64,000 bases of DNA from Luteibacter pinisoli (lineage in GTDB: Bacteria; Pseudomonadota; Gammaproteobacteria; Xanthomonadales; Rhodanobacteraceae): the NCBI RefSeq assembly GCF_006385595.1, contig NZ_CP041046.1:310001-374000 (forward strand), given 5' to 3'. The notes beneath the pieces are model-generated. The model saw only the letters and a list, made by a program, of their open reading frames with translations. It did no database searches and was not told the DNA's origin. Positions within the stretch are counted from its first letter, which is position 1. Every line of letters begins with the position of its first letter. The translations under genes and the position numbers were made by a program. This document shows positions 27,912 to 36,569 of the stretch, piece after piece.

Positions 27912-28337
27912 ATGACCCATACCATCCGCGTCGACATCGTCAGCGCCGAAGCCGAGATCTTCTCCGGTGAAGCCACGCTCGTGGTCGCCACCGGTGAGCT
28001 TGGCGAGCTGGGCATCGCGCCGCGCCACGCGCCGCTCATCACCCGCCTGAAGCCGGGCCACGTGGACGTGGTCGGCGTGAACGGCGACCGCCAGCAGTTC
28101 TACGTCTCCGGCGGCATCCTCGAGGTGCAGCCGCAGGTGGTCACGATCCTCGCCGACACGGCCGCCCGCGCGGCCGACCTGGACGAGGCCGCGGCCCTGA
28201 AGGCGAAGGACGAGGCGGAAGCGGCCCTGGCCAACCGCGGCGAGCAGCTCGACGTCGCCGAGGCCCAGGCCAAGCTGGCCGAGGCCCTGGCCCAGCTGCA
28301 GGCCCTGGAGCGGATGCGCAAGACGCTGAAGCACTAA
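27912..28337 (+). CDS. atpC: ATP synthase F1 subunit epsilon
   Basis: 141-residue rotor subunit that couples gamma to the c-ring and can inhibit ATP hydrolysis. N-terminal beta-sandwich (IRVDIVSAEAEIFSGEA, IAPRHAPLITRLKPG) and two C-terminal helices (EAQAKLAEALAQLQALERM). Last gene of the operon; a terminator follows. Confidence 0.96.
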   Translation: MTHTIRVDIVSAEAEIFSGEATLVVATGELGELGIAPRHAPLITRLKPGHVDVVGVNGDRQQFYVSGGILEVQPQVVTILADTAARAADLDEAAALKAKDEAEAALANRGEQLDVAEAQAKLAEALAQLQALERMRKTLKH

Positions 28338-28363
28338 GCGCCCGCCACGCACGCCGCACCTGG

Positions 28364-28390
28364 AAAAACCCCGCCCCGGCGGGGTTTTTT
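28364..28390 (+). terminator. Intrinsic terminator of the atp operon
   Basis: AAAAA-CCCCGCC (28369-28375) pairs with GGCGGGG (28378-28384) followed by TTTTTT. GC-rich stem with a good T-run 27 bases after atpC. Confidence 0.92.
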
Positions 28391-28440
28391 CTTGGCTGTC
28401 TTCATCCCGTGACGACCTTGGGAACGACACACTGCCGGTT

Positions 28441-29523
28441 ATGCATGTTCGATACCGCCGTAGCCTGTGGATCCTCCTCGCCATCGCCGTGGTGCTCCTG
28501 GCCGCACGCGTGGCCCTGCCGACGATCATCCTCAACCAGTTAAACGGCCGCCTCGCCCACATGGGCTCGTACTCAGGCCACATCGACGACATCGATGTCC
28601 ACCTGTGGCGTGGGGCCTACTCGCTGGATGCCCTGCGCATCACGAAGGTGGACGGCAAGGTGCCCGTGCCGCTGTTCGACGCGCGGCGGACGGACATCTC
28701 ACTGAGCTGGCGTGCCCTGACGCGTGGCCATCTGCGCGGCAAGGTCGATTTCTACGAACCGACGCTCAACTTCGTCGACGGCAAGGGCGAAGGTGACACG
28801 CAGACCGGCAAGGGCGTGGACTGGCGTGCCCAGCTGCGCCTGATCGTGCCGACCCGCATTGATGAGCTGAACGTCATCAACGGCACGGTGACGTTCCATA
28901 ACTTCGTGTCGAGCCCCAAGGTCGACCTGAAGATGACCGACGTCAACGGCACGGCCACCAACCTGACCAATGTGCAGCGCGAAGGCGGTGCGCGCGTCGC
29001 CCACCTGAATGTCACCGCGCACATCCTCGGCGATGCGCCGCTGGAAGCTAAGGCGTCGTTCGATCCGCTGGAAGAAGCGGGCGACTTCAGCTACGAGCTG
29101 ACCGTCCGCAACATCAAGCTGGTCCGCGCCAACGACCTGGTCCGTGCGTACTCGGGCCTCGATTTCGCCGGCGGGGAAGGTGACTTCGTGATGGAGCTGC
29201 AGGCGAAGGACCGAAAGCTGAACGGGTACGCCAAGCCGATCTTCCACGACCTGAAAATCTTCAGCTGGAAGCAGGACGTGGTGCAGGAAAAGAAGAACCC
29301 GCTGAAGCTGGCGTACGAGGCCGTGGCCGAGGGCGTCACCAAGGTGTTCAAGAACCAGTCGAAGGACCAGTTCGCCACGCGCGTACCGATTTCCGGCACG
29401 ATCGATAGCCGGAACATGTCGGTCAGCGAGGCCATCATCGGCATCCTGCATAACGCGTTCGTCGAGGCTTACAAGCCGAACCTGGAGCACCTGACACCGC
29501 GTCCGGCCGACGACAAGGACTGA
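28441..29523 (+). CDS. DUF748/AsmA-like envelope protein
   Basis: 360-residue protein with an N-terminal membrane anchor (about residues 8-27, LWILLAIAVVLLAARVALPT) and a large periplasmic beta-rich part. Motifs of the DUF748/AsmA-like group are seen: YSGHIDDIDVHLWRGAYSLD near the N terminus, KVDFYEPTLNFVDG, ASFDPLEEAGDFSYEL and GEGDFVMELQAKDRKLNGYA. Related proteins act in envelope lipid transport or outer membrane homeostasis; the exact role here is unknown. It lies between the atp operon and glmU. Confidence 0.75.
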   Translation: MHVRYRRSLWILLAIAVVLLAARVALPTIILNQLNGRLAHMGSYSGHIDDIDVHLWRGAYSLDALRITKVDGKVPVPLFDARRTDISLSWRALTRGHLRGKVDFYEPTLNFVDGKGEGDTQTGKGVDWRAQLRLIVPTRIDELNVINGTVTFHNFVSSPKVDLKMTDVNGTATNLTNVQREGGARVAHLNVTAHILGDAPLEAKASFDPLEEAGDFSYELTVRNIKLVRANDLVRAYSGLDFAGGEGDFVMELQAKDRKLNGYAKPIFHDLKIFSWKQDVVQEKKNPLKLAYEAVAEGVTKVFKNQSKDQFATRVPISGTIDSRNMSVSEAIIGILHNAFVEAYKPNLEHLTPRPADDKD

Positions 29524-29611
29524 ACGCCGCACGGTTAGTGCGGAGGATGTACTTGGCACGGTGCCCCGAAACGCGCGACAGTGCGGCCCTGATGAACTGG
29601 CAGGCACGCCC

Positions 29612-30988
29612 ATGTCCCCTCCGTTGCACGTCCTGATCCTCGCCGCAGGCGAGGGCAAACGCATGAAATCCACGTCCGCGAAGGTGCTGATGCCCCTCGC
29701 CGGCCAGCCGCTGCTGGCCCACGTGATCGCCGCCGCGCGCGCGCTCAAACCGGCCGGCGTCCATGTCGTCTATGGCCACAACGGTGAGCAGGTGCGTGAG
29801 GCCTTCTCGGCCGATACAGCGCTGGGCTGGATCGAGCAGCGCGAGCGCCTCGGTACCGGCCACGCTGTACGGACGGCGCTGGAAGCGCTGCAGGCGAAGG
29901 GTCTGCTGGAAGGCCGCGTGCTGGTGCTCTACGGCGACGTGCCCCTCATCCGCAGCAGCGTGCTGGCCACGCTGGTCGCCGCCGACGCCGGCCTGGGCAT
30001 GCTCGCCACCCGCCTGGCAAACCCCGCCGGTTACGGCCGCGTGGTGCTGGATGCCGAGGGCAGGGTGCGCCACATCGTGGAGGAGAAGGACGCGAGCGCG
30101 GCGCAGCGCGCGATCGACCTGGTCAACACCGGCATCGTCGCGGGCGACGCGCAGCGCCTGCTCGCGTGGACCCAGCAGCTGGGCAACAGCAATGCGCAGG
30201 GCGAGTACTACCTCACCGACGTGTTCGAGATGGCCGCCGTCGAAGGCACGCCCGCTGCCTGTGTCGATTGCGACCCGGTGGATGCGTCGGGCGCGAACGA
30301 TCCGTGGCAGCTTGCCGGCCTGGAAGCGATGTATCGCGAGCGCATGGCGCGCCAGCTCGCCGTGGCTGGCGTGCGCATCGCCGATCCGGCCCGCCTTGAT
30401 GTACGGGGCACCGTCACGGCGGGCCACGATGTCGAGATCGACGTGAACGTGATTCTCGAAGGCGAGGTGTCGCTGGGCGATAACGTCCGCATCGGCCCGT
30501 TCACCCGCGTGCGCAACGCGACGCTCGCCGCGGGCACCGTGGTGCTCGCGCATTGCGATATCGACGGCATCGTGACCCACGGCCCGTGCACCATCGGCCC
30601 CTTCGCGCGGCTGCGCCCAGGCACCGAGCTGGCCGAGGGTGTGCACATCGGCAACTTCGTCGAAACCAAGAACGCCAAAATCGCCGCTGGCTCGAAGGCC
30701 AACCATCTCTCGTACCTGGGCGATGCGGTCATCGGCAGCAAGGTGAACATCGGCGCCGGCACCATTACCTGCAACTACGACGGCGTCAACAAGAGTCGAA
30801 CCACCATCGAGGACGGCGTCTTCGTGGGCTCGAACAGTTCACTTGTCGCCCCGGTCACCCTGGGCGCCGGCGCGACGATCGGTGCCGGTTCGGTGATTAC
30901 CCGCGATGCGCCGGCCCACGAGCTGAGCCTCGCGCGTGCGCGCCAGGCGACGATCCACGGCTGGCATCGGCCGACGAAGAAGAGCTAG
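29612..30988 (+). CDS. glmU: Bifunctional UDP-GlcNAc pyrophosphorylase / GlcN-1-P acetyltransferase
   Basis: Makes UDP-GlcNAc for peptidoglycan and LPS. 458 residues. The N-terminal uridyltransferase has LAAGEGKRMKSTSAKVL and YGDVPLI; the C-terminal left-handed beta-helix acetyltransferase has VETKNAKIAAGSKANHLSYL and CNYDGVNKSRTTIEDGVF. I start at the ATG at 29612 (MSPPLHVLILAAGEG); an upstream GTG at 29561 adds a non-conserved extension. Its TAG stop shares CTAG with the convergent chorismatase gene. Confidence 0.97.
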   Translation: MSPPLHVLILAAGEGKRMKSTSAKVLMPLAGQPLLAHVIAAARALKPAGVHVVYGHNGEQVREAFSADTALGWIEQRERLGTGHAVRTALEALQAKGLLEGRVLVLYGDVPLIRSSVLATLVAADAGLGMLATRLANPAGYGRVVLDAEGRVRHIVEEKDASAAQRAIDLVNTGIVAGDAQRLLAWTQQLGNSNAQGEYYLTDVFEMAAVEGTPAACVDCDPVDASGANDPWQLAGLEAMYRERMARQLAVAGVRIADPARLDVRGTVTAGHDVEIDVNVILEGEVSLGDNVRIGPFTRVRNATLAAGTVVLAHCDIDGIVTHGPCTIGPFARLRPGTELAEGVHIGNFVETKNAKIAAGSKANHLSYLGDAVIGSKVNIGAGTITCNYDGVNKSRTTIEDGVFVGSNSSLVAPVTLGAGATIGAGSVITRDAPAHELSLARARQATIHGWHRPTKKS

Positions 30989-32010
30989 CGGTAACGCCAG
31001 CCGTCGATTTCGACGAGCAGCTCTTCGCGGCAGATATCGCCGTGGACCACCAGCAGCGGTGCCTCGGGCCAGCAGGCCCGGGCAAAGTCGCGGACCACGC
31101 CGGCGTCGCCGGGATGCCGGACGTAGGCTTTCAGGGGCGCACGTGCATCGAAGCCGTCCGGCAGGCCACCTTCGGCCAGCAGGGCATCGAGGTTGCGTCG
31201 CGTCTCCGCCAGCTGCGCGCCGAGGTCGCCCGCGTGGGCCGAGGCGTGGCCCACCACGGCCGCCGTGCCGGAAATGGCCAGCACGTCGTTGGCCGGCAGC
31301 AGGGTGGCCCGCGCGAAGCTGGGCGGCGTGCGACCGTACTGGCGCGGATAACGCCAGGCGCTCACCTGTCGCGGATTCTCCACGCGGGTGCCTTCGCGGG
31401 TGGTGGCCAGGAGGTACACCTGCAGCAGGCCCTGGTCGGCGTGGTGGCCGATCGCCGAGGCGGCGGGGAAGCCCTGGGCGAAGACCTCGCCCATGCCCGC
31501 GATGCGGCCATTGCAGAATTGCTTGTAGCGCTCGTCGTCGCCCGCGCCCGCGTTGATCGCACCGAGGTAGTTCCAGATGCGCTGCACGTGGCGCTCGGGG
31601 GCGGCCGCGACAAAGGCGGAGAGCAACCGATAGGCGTATTCGGCGGCGCCTGCGGGGCCGCCGTGATCCGTCTCATGGCACTCCACGGCGGCATAGAGCC
31701 AGCCGCCACCGCGCGACCAGCGCAGGTCACCCTCGCGGCCGTGCGTGACGTCGCCGTCCACCGTCCACGTTTCCACCAGACCCTCGCCCAGCGGCTCCAA
31801 GGCCACGTTCAGCCAGCGCGCGTCGTCGCCATGGGCCATGCCGGCACCGCGGCCGAAGGCGAACGCGGCCAGCGTCCCCGGCGGCAGGGGCCCGGTGGGC
31901 GGTTCGCGGTAAGTCACCGTGGGCGACGGGCGGGCGACGAGCGGGGCGTGCTCGCGCATGTCACTGGCTGGGCGCATCGAGGCTTCCGTAAAGACGCTGG
32001 GGTCCATCAT
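30985..32010 (-). CDS. xanB2: XanB2-type chorismatase (FkbO/Hyg5 family)
   Basis: 341-residue enzyme resembling Xanthomonas XanB2, historically called pteridine-dependent dioxygenase-like. XanB2 splits chorismate to 3-hydroxybenzoate (pigment precursor and DSF-class signal precursor) and 4-hydroxybenzoate (ubiquinone precursor). Visible family features: FAFGRGAGMAHGDDARWLNVALEP, IWNYLGAINAGAGDDERYKQFCNGR, YLLATTREGTRVENPRQVSAWRYPRQYGRTPPSFARA in pieces, SGTAAVVGHAS and the C-terminal CREELLVEIDGW. It is divergent from the ACP gene and heads the pigment cluster. ATG at 32010 has GCAGGA upstream. Which hydroxybenzoate it favours cannot be read from sequence. Confidence 0.88.
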   Translation of the reverse strand: MMDPSVFTEASMRPASDMREHAPLVARPSPTVTYREPPTGPLPPGTLAAFAFGRGAGMAHGDDARWLNVALEPLGEGLVETWTVDGDVTHGREGDLRWSRGGGWLYAAVECHETDHGGPAGAAEYAYRLLSAFVAAAPERHVQRIWNYLGAINAGAGDDERYKQFCNGRIAGMGEVFAQGFPAASAIGHHADQGLLQVYLLATTREGTRVENPRQVSAWRYPRQYGRTPPSFARATLLPANDVLAISGTAAVVGHASAHAGDLGAQLAETRRNLDALLAEGGLPDGFDARAPLKAYVRHPGDAGVVRDFARACWPEAPLLVVHGDICREELLVEIDGWRYR

Positions 32011-32086
32011 ATCCTGCGGCCGCCACCCATTCGTGGCCGCGTCTTCACGCAGCTGAATGTACGCTCCGGGCGTCTGAAAAGGCCTG

Positions 32087-32095
32087 TGTTACACT
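32087..32095 (+). promoter_or_regulatory. Extended -10 before the pigment ACP gene
   Basis: TGTTACACT: TACACT hexamer at 32090-32095 with TG one base upstream. No clear -35 is visible, typical of extended -10 promoters. It sits ~60 bases before the ACP start in the divergent gap with xanB2. Confidence 0.4.
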
Positions 32096-32152
32096 CCGCC
32101 GCCGCTGCCATCCGGGGGGAGGCAGGCACTGATCCGGGGACCTGAAAGCACC

Positions 32153-32425
32153 ATGGCAACGCAGACTGAAGCACAAAACGAATTGGCCGAACTGATCGTC
32201 ACCAGCCTGAACCTGGAGTCGGTCAAGGCGGCGGACATCGACCCGGAAGCGCCGCTGTTCGGTGGCGACCTGGGCCTGGATTCCATTGACGCGCTGGAGA
32301 TCGCCCTGGCGGTGTCGAAGCGCTATGGCTTCCAGCTGAAGTCGGATAACCCCGACAACCGCACCATCTTCACCAGCCTGCGCACCCTGTCCGAGCACAT
32401 CGAACAGCATCGCGCGGCGGCCTGA
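32153..32425 (+). CDS. xanC: Acyl carrier protein of the pigment cluster (XanC-like)
   Basis: 90-residue ACP. The phosphopantetheine serine is in GDLGLDSIDALEIALAV. It would carry the aryl-polyene chain while KS, KR and DH act. It begins a four-gene plus-strand run: ACP, hotdog dehydratase, acyltransferase, second dehydratase. The symbol follows XanC of Xanthomonas and is given by analogy with neighbours. Confidence 0.85.
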   Translation: MATQTEAQNELAELIVTSLNLESVKAADIDPEAPLFGGDLGLDSIDALEIALAVSKRYGFQLKSDNPDNRTIFTSLRTLSEHIEQHRAAA

Positions 32426-32469
32426 CGCGCCGTCCAGGCCACGCTGAACCCAAGGGCGTGGCAACGACC

Positions 32470-32778
32470 ATGACCGACGCTGCCAGCACCCACGCCCACG
32501 CCTTCCGCTTCGCCGCGGATCACCCGAGCTTTGCCGGCCATTTTCCCGGCCGGCCGATCGTGGCCGGCGTGCTGATCCTCGAGCAGGCAGCCGAAGCGCT
32601 GGCTGCGTGGCGTGGCGCGTCCGTGCGCCAGGTGGTGGATGCCAAGTTCGTCGCACCGTTGCTGCCCGAACAGGACGCCGTGCTGGAACTGACCGACGCC
32701 GGCGAGCGCCGCTACCGGCTGCAGGTGCGCCGGGGCGACGAGGTGCTGCTCCGCGGCACGCTGGAGGGCAGCGCATGA
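32470..32778 (+). CDS. Hotdog-fold dehydratase, ApeI/FabA-FabZ-like
   Basis: About 102-residue single hotdog domain. The active-site helix region HPSFAGHFPGRPIVAGVLILEQ (shown here in part: GHFPGRPIVAGV) matches FabA/FabZ-like dehydratases, with the catalytic His in GHFPG. In aryl polyene clusters such proteins dehydrate beta-hydroxyacyl-ACP. The start is ambiguous: ATG 32470 or an upstream GTG 32458 with AAGGG close by. It shares ATGA with the acyltransferase gene. Confidence 0.75.
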   Translation: MTDAASTHAHAFRFAADHPSFAGHFPGRPIVAGVLILEQAAEALAAWRGASVRQVVDAKFVAPLLPEQDAVLELTDAGERRYRLQVRRGDEVLLRGTLEGSA

Positions 32779-33725
32779 GCCACTGGCAACAACGCGAGGG
32801 CGGTGGCTTCCTGGCCATCTGGCTCCTGCGCACCGTCAGCCTGGGCCTGGGTCGCGGGGTGGCGCGCGTGCTGCTGTGGCCCATCGCGCTGTATTTCTTC
32901 CTGCGCCGGCCCGCCGAGCGCCTGGCATCGCGCCTTTACCTCGCGCGGGTGCTCGATCGCCCGGTGACGAACGCGGACGTGTTCCACCACATCCACATGT
33001 TCGCCACGACGCTGTTCGACCGCATGTTTTTCCTGGCTCGCGGCGAGCGCGATTTCAAGGTGGAAGTAGACGGCCTGCAAGCCCTGGACGACTGCCTCGA
33101 TACCGGAAGCGGCGTGCTGCTGATCGGCTCCCACCAGGGCAGCTTCGAGGCCTTGCGCGCGCTGGGCCAGCGCCGTCCGGACGTCACCTTGCGCGTCGTG
33201 CTGGACAAGCAGAAGACGCCGGCACTGACCGCGTTGCTCGAGGCGCTCGCGCCCGAGGTCGGCGCGGCCGTCATCGATGCCTCGCTGGGCGGCACCTCCG
33301 TGGCGCTGGCCATGAGCGAAGGCACGGCGAACGGCGGCATGGTGGCCCTGCTCGCCGACCGCGGCCATCGCCTTGAGGCCTCGCGCACCGTGCCCTTCCT
33401 CGGCACGCCGGCTTCGTTCCCGGTCGGGCCGTGGCTGCTCGCCTCGGCGCTGAAGGTGCCGGTGGTGCTGTGCTTCGGCATCTACGAGGGCGGCAATCGC
33501 TATCGCCTGATCTTCGAAGCCTTCTCCGATGGCATCTCGATCCCGCGCGCCAACCGCGCCGAGGCGCTCGACCACGTCGTGGGCAGTTACGCCGCGCGCA
33601 TCGAGCACTATTGCCGCCGTTACCCGTTCAACTGGTTCAACTTCTACGACTTCTGGCAGGAAGCCGACGGCGCCGACGAGGCCTCGGCGTCCGCGCCGCC
33701 GCCGGTGCAACACGCCGATGCCTGA
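32775..33725 (+). CDS. LpxL/HtrB-like acyltransferase of the pigment cluster
   Basis: 316-residue membrane-associated acyltransferase. It has an N-terminal hydrophobic segment (about residues 20-42) and the catalytic HX4E motif in IGSHQGSFEALRALG, followed by ALLADRGHRLEASRTVPFLG and PFNWFNFYDFW, all typical of the lipid A late acyltransferase family. In xanthomonadin and aryl polyene clusters this type of enzyme is thought to attach the polyene chain to its lipid carrier. ATGA overlap with the preceding gene; its end overlaps the next gene by 8 bases. Confidence 0.82.
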   Translation: MSHWQQREGGGFLAIWLLRTVSLGLGRGVARVLLWPIALYFFLRRPAERLASRLYLARVLDRPVTNADVFHHIHMFATTLFDRMFFLARGERDFKVEVDGLQALDDCLDTGSGVLLIGSHQGSFEALRALGQRRPDVTLRVVLDKQKTPALTALLEALAPEVGAAVIDASLGGTSVALAMSEGTANGGMVALLADRGHRLEASRTVPFLGTPASFPVGPWLLASALKVPVVLCFGIYEGGNRYRLIFEAFSDGISIPRANRAEALDHVVGSYAARIEHYCRRYPFNWFNFYDFWQEADGADEASASAPPPVQHADA

Positions 33726-34173
33726 TGGCGTCGCGCAACCCGTGCTCGTGAAGGCCGACTTCGTCGACCTCGTGCCGCACGCGGGCGATATGTGCCTGCT
33801 GGACGGCGTGATGGCGTTCGACAACGACAGTATCCACGCGATCAGCACCACGCACACGCTGCCGACGCATCCGTTGCGCGGACACAGCGGCCTTCACGCG
33901 ATTCACCTTGCCGAGTACGGTGCACAGGCCACGGCCGTGCACGGGGCCCTGCGCGCGAAAGCCACCGGCGCCACCGAACCCCGCCCGGGCATGCTGGTCA
34001 GCCTGCGTGGCGTCAAGCTGGCCGTCGATCGGGTGGACACGCTCGATGGCCGCCTGGACGTTTACGCCGACTGCCTGCTGGTCGACGTGGGTGGTGCGCA
34101 ATACACCTTCCGCATCGAGCACGACGGCCGCGAGATCGCCAGCGGCCGCGTCGCGGTCATCCACCCCGCCTGA
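33718..34173 (+). CDS. Second hotdog dehydratase, ApeP-like
   Basis: 151-residue protein. Near the N terminus VPHAGDMCLLDGVMAF resembles the PHxxPM-LLD catalytic region of ApeP-type 3-hydroxyacyl-ACP dehydratases, with a central LHAIHLAEYGAQATAVHGAL helix. It should act with the smaller hotdog protein on the polyene chain. The ATG at 33718 overlaps the acyltransferase end by 8 bases. It converges with the halogenase gene after 7 bases. Confidence 0.75.
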   Translation: MPDGVAQPVLVKADFVDLVPHAGDMCLLDGVMAFDNDSIHAISTTHTLPTHPLRGHSGLHAIHLAEYGAQATAVHGALRAKATGATEPRPGMLVSLRGVKLAVDRVDTLDGRLDVYADCLLVDVGGAQYTFRIEHDGREIASGRVAVIHPA

Positions 34174-34180
34174 GCGGGGC

Positions 34181-35776
34181 TCAGGCCACCAGGTCGAACA
34201 GCTTCGTCCGCGCCCCTTCGATATCCACCAGGTGATCGTTCCCTTCCATCAGCGCAGGGTGGTCGATCGCCGCGCGTTCGATAATGCCTGCCGCGAGCAG
34301 GCGCATCATGTTGACGTTGTTGTCGAGGCGTGCCGCCAGGGCGTCGTCATCGAGCACGTCATGCAGCGTGCGGTTCATGTCGGCAAACCAGGTGAGGTCG
34401 CGTTGGTCGAGCATCAGCTTGCGATTGCGCTTCTCCGACACGGCATGCCAGCGCTGGAAGAACGCCTGCATCTGGATGTTGAGCTCGGTGCTCGCTGACA
34501 GCTCAGGCCCCATGCGGCTGATGAAGGCCGCATCGCCAAGGCGGTTCTGGAACACGATCTGGCACAGCACGCCCCAGTAATACGCGTAATCCCAGATCAC
34601 CTTGATCGGCAGCACTTCCGGGTCGCCGAACAGGTTGTACTGGCCGCGATACATGCGCAGCGTGCTGTCGTAGAACGAGAAGAACAGCCGCTCGAACAGG
34701 CGCGCGTGCGGGCCGAGTGCCTCGCCGCGGCGGTCGATGCCGACCAGCTGGGTGATGTACGTATTGCTGATCGCGATGAAGTCGCTGCCGGGCGAATAGA
34801 ACGGATCGAGGAAGGCGCCCGCCTCACCGGTCAGTGCCCAGCGGTCCGACGAATACATCCGCGAACAGCCGTACGAGAAGTGGCGGAAGAAGGCGAAGTC
34901 GAGCAGCTTGTCCTTGCGCGCTTCCACCTGGCGCGCGACCACCGGCTGGTGTTCCCACAGCCACGTCAGCGCCTTGTCGAAGGTGTTCATCGTGTCCAGC
35001 GGGTGCATCGCGGCATCCGCCACGATGCCGACCGAATGCGCGCCCGACGACAGCGGAATCAGCCACGCCCAGTAGCCGGGGCCGACCAGGTGGTTCGTGC
35101 TGCGCCAGCGCTCGGGTGGCTCGCAGCGCTCCTTCCATTCGCCATCGTCGCACCAGCCATCGATCGCCAGGCGCTCATCGATGCGGAACCACACGGCGTT
35201 GGCGTGGTGGCCGTTATCACGGGTGAGGTCGAGCTTGCGGCGCATGAGTCCGGCGCGGCCGCTGGCGTCGAGCAGCCAGCGTGCCCGTAGTTCGCTCTCG
35301 CCACCGTGGGCGCTGGCGCGCACGGTGTGCGGCTCGTCGCCACTGCCGATGTCGAGGTGCCGCACGACGACGCCTTCGCGCACGTCAATGCCGCGGCGCA
35401 GCGCCTCTTCGCGCATGTAGTTCTCGAGGATGCCGCGGTCGATCTGGTAACTGGGTGTCGGCAGCACGGCGCTGACGCCGAGCTCGGTCACGTCGGCCAG
35501 GTCGTCGCGGCCTTCGGAGAAGAAGAAGCGGAAGCCGAACTTGCGGATATGCGCCGACTCGAGGTGGTCGAGCAGGCCCAGCGTATCGGCGAAGTAGTGC
35601 GCGGCGATTTCCACCGTGGATTCGCCCACCTTGAACGCCGCCTCCGGCAGCGGGCGCGTGTGCCGTTCAAGCACCACGATATCCATGTCCGGGTATTCGC
35701 GTTTGAGTTGCATCGCCAGCGAAAGCCCGGCGAGGCCTCCCCCGAGAATGACGGCGTCGTGCGGCGTGTGGTTCAT
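34181..35776 (-). CDS. Flavin-dependent halogenase-like oxidoreductase
   Basis: 531 residues. N-terminal FAD-binding GGGLAGLSLAMQL; FKVGEST with the lysine equivalent to the PrnA/RebH active-site Lys; the halogenase signature WAWLIP (WxWxIP) at about residue 238; and a flavin-contact GEAGAFLDPFYSPGSDF. Xanthomonadins are brominated aryl polyenes, so this is the likely halogenating enzyme, needing reduced FAD from a separate reductase. It is the last gene of the minus-strand run KS-CLF-GT2-halogenase. Substrate and halide are inferred; some family members are monooxygenases. Confidence 0.82.
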   Translation of the reverse strand: MNHTPHDAVILGGGLAGLSLAMQLKREYPDMDIVVLERHTRPLPEAAFKVGESTVEIAAHYFADTLGLLDHLESAHIRKFGFRFFFSEGRDDLADVTELGVSAVLPTPSYQIDRGILENYMREEALRRGIDVREGVVVRHLDIGSGDEPHTVRASAHGGESELRARWLLDASGRAGLMRRKLDLTRDNGHHANAVWFRIDERLAIDGWCDDGEWKERCEPPERWRSTNHLVGPGYWAWLIPLSSGAHSVGIVADAAMHPLDTMNTFDKALTWLWEHQPVVARQVEARKDKLLDFAFFRHFSYGCSRMYSSDRWALTGEAGAFLDPFYSPGSDFIAISNTYITQLVGIDRRGEALGPHARLFERLFFSFYDSTLRMYRGQYNLFGDPEVLPIKVIWDYAYYWGVLCQIVFQNRLGDAAFISRMGPELSASTELNIQMQAFFQRWHAVSEKRNRKLMLDQRDLTWFADMNRTLHDVLDDDALAARLDNNVNMMRLLAAGIIERAAIDHPALMEGNDHLVDIEGARTKLFDLVA

Positions 35777-35798
35777 CCCTTCACCTTCTGGCTCGCGC

Positions 35799-36569
35799 TT
35801 AATGGGTCGTGGTGGCGTTCGTTGCGTCGGCGATGATCGTGGGCGTGGCGCGCGAACGGCGGTAGCTGGAAACGATATGGCCGTAGTGAAGCAGACGGCC
35901 GATGGTATAGGTGGTGATGCGTGTCACGTCGCGCACCGGGCTGAAGTGGCTGATGCGGAATTCGCCCTGGTAACGCGAGGCGATAGGCACCGAGACGACG
36001 CCCACGCCGCGTTCCCGGCACGCCGTGATCAGCACGGCGGCCTCGAAGACGAAGTTCTCCGCCGGTACGTCCACCAGGTCAAGCGCGGCGCGCGGGTAGA
36101 AGCGCTGGCCGCTCTGCGTATCGGCGATGGGACGGCCGCAGGCCCAGGAGATACCCCAGTCGGCCACGGCGTTCGCACGCCGGCGCCCGGGCGGCTGCTG
36201 CTCGCGTTCGAGCAGGCGCGCGCCGATGACGATGGCCCCCGGATGTTGCCGGCTGGCTTCAAGCATGGCCGGTATGTCGCCGGCCAGGTGCTGGCCGTCG
36301 CCGTCCATGGTGAACACCCCGTCGTAGCCCAGGCGCATGGCCTCGCGGAAGCCGGTGCGCAGCGCCTCGCCCTTGCCGCGCCGGGTGGCGTGGCGGAGCA
36401 GGGTCACCGGCATGGCCCCGACGATGTCGGGTGTGGGGTCATCCGAGCCGTCGTCGACGACGATGACGGGCATGCCCAGCGCCAGCGCCTCGCCGACCAC
36501 GCGCGCGATCGCCTGTGCCTCGTTGAGGCAGGGAATCAGCACGCAGTAGCGGCCGCCGGCGGCGTTCAT
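35799..36569 (-). CDS. Glycosyltransferase family 2
   Basis: 256-residue GT-A enzyme. It opens with CVLIPCLNEAQAIARVV, has IVVDDGSDDPT and the metal-binding TMDGDGQH, then ADTQSGQRFYPRAAL. It resembles dolichyl-phosphate-mannose synthase-like GT2 proteins found in aryl polyene clusters. The ATG overlaps the CLF gene stop (ATGA), so it is translated with the ketosynthase genes. Proposed role: glycosylation of the polyene or its lipid anchor. Confidence 0.82.
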   Translation of the reverse strand: MNAAGGRYCVLIPCLNEAQAIARVVGEALALGMPVIVVDDGSDDPTPDIVGAMPVTLLRHATRRGKGEALRTGFREAMRLGYDGVFTMDGDGQHLAGDIPAMLEASRQHPGAIVIGARLLEREQQPPGRRRANAVADWGISWACGRPIADTQSGQRFYPRAALDLVDVPAENFVFEAAVLITACRERGVGVVSVPIASRYQGEFRISHFSPVRDVTRITTYTIGRLLHYGHIVSSYRRSRATPTIIADATNATTTH

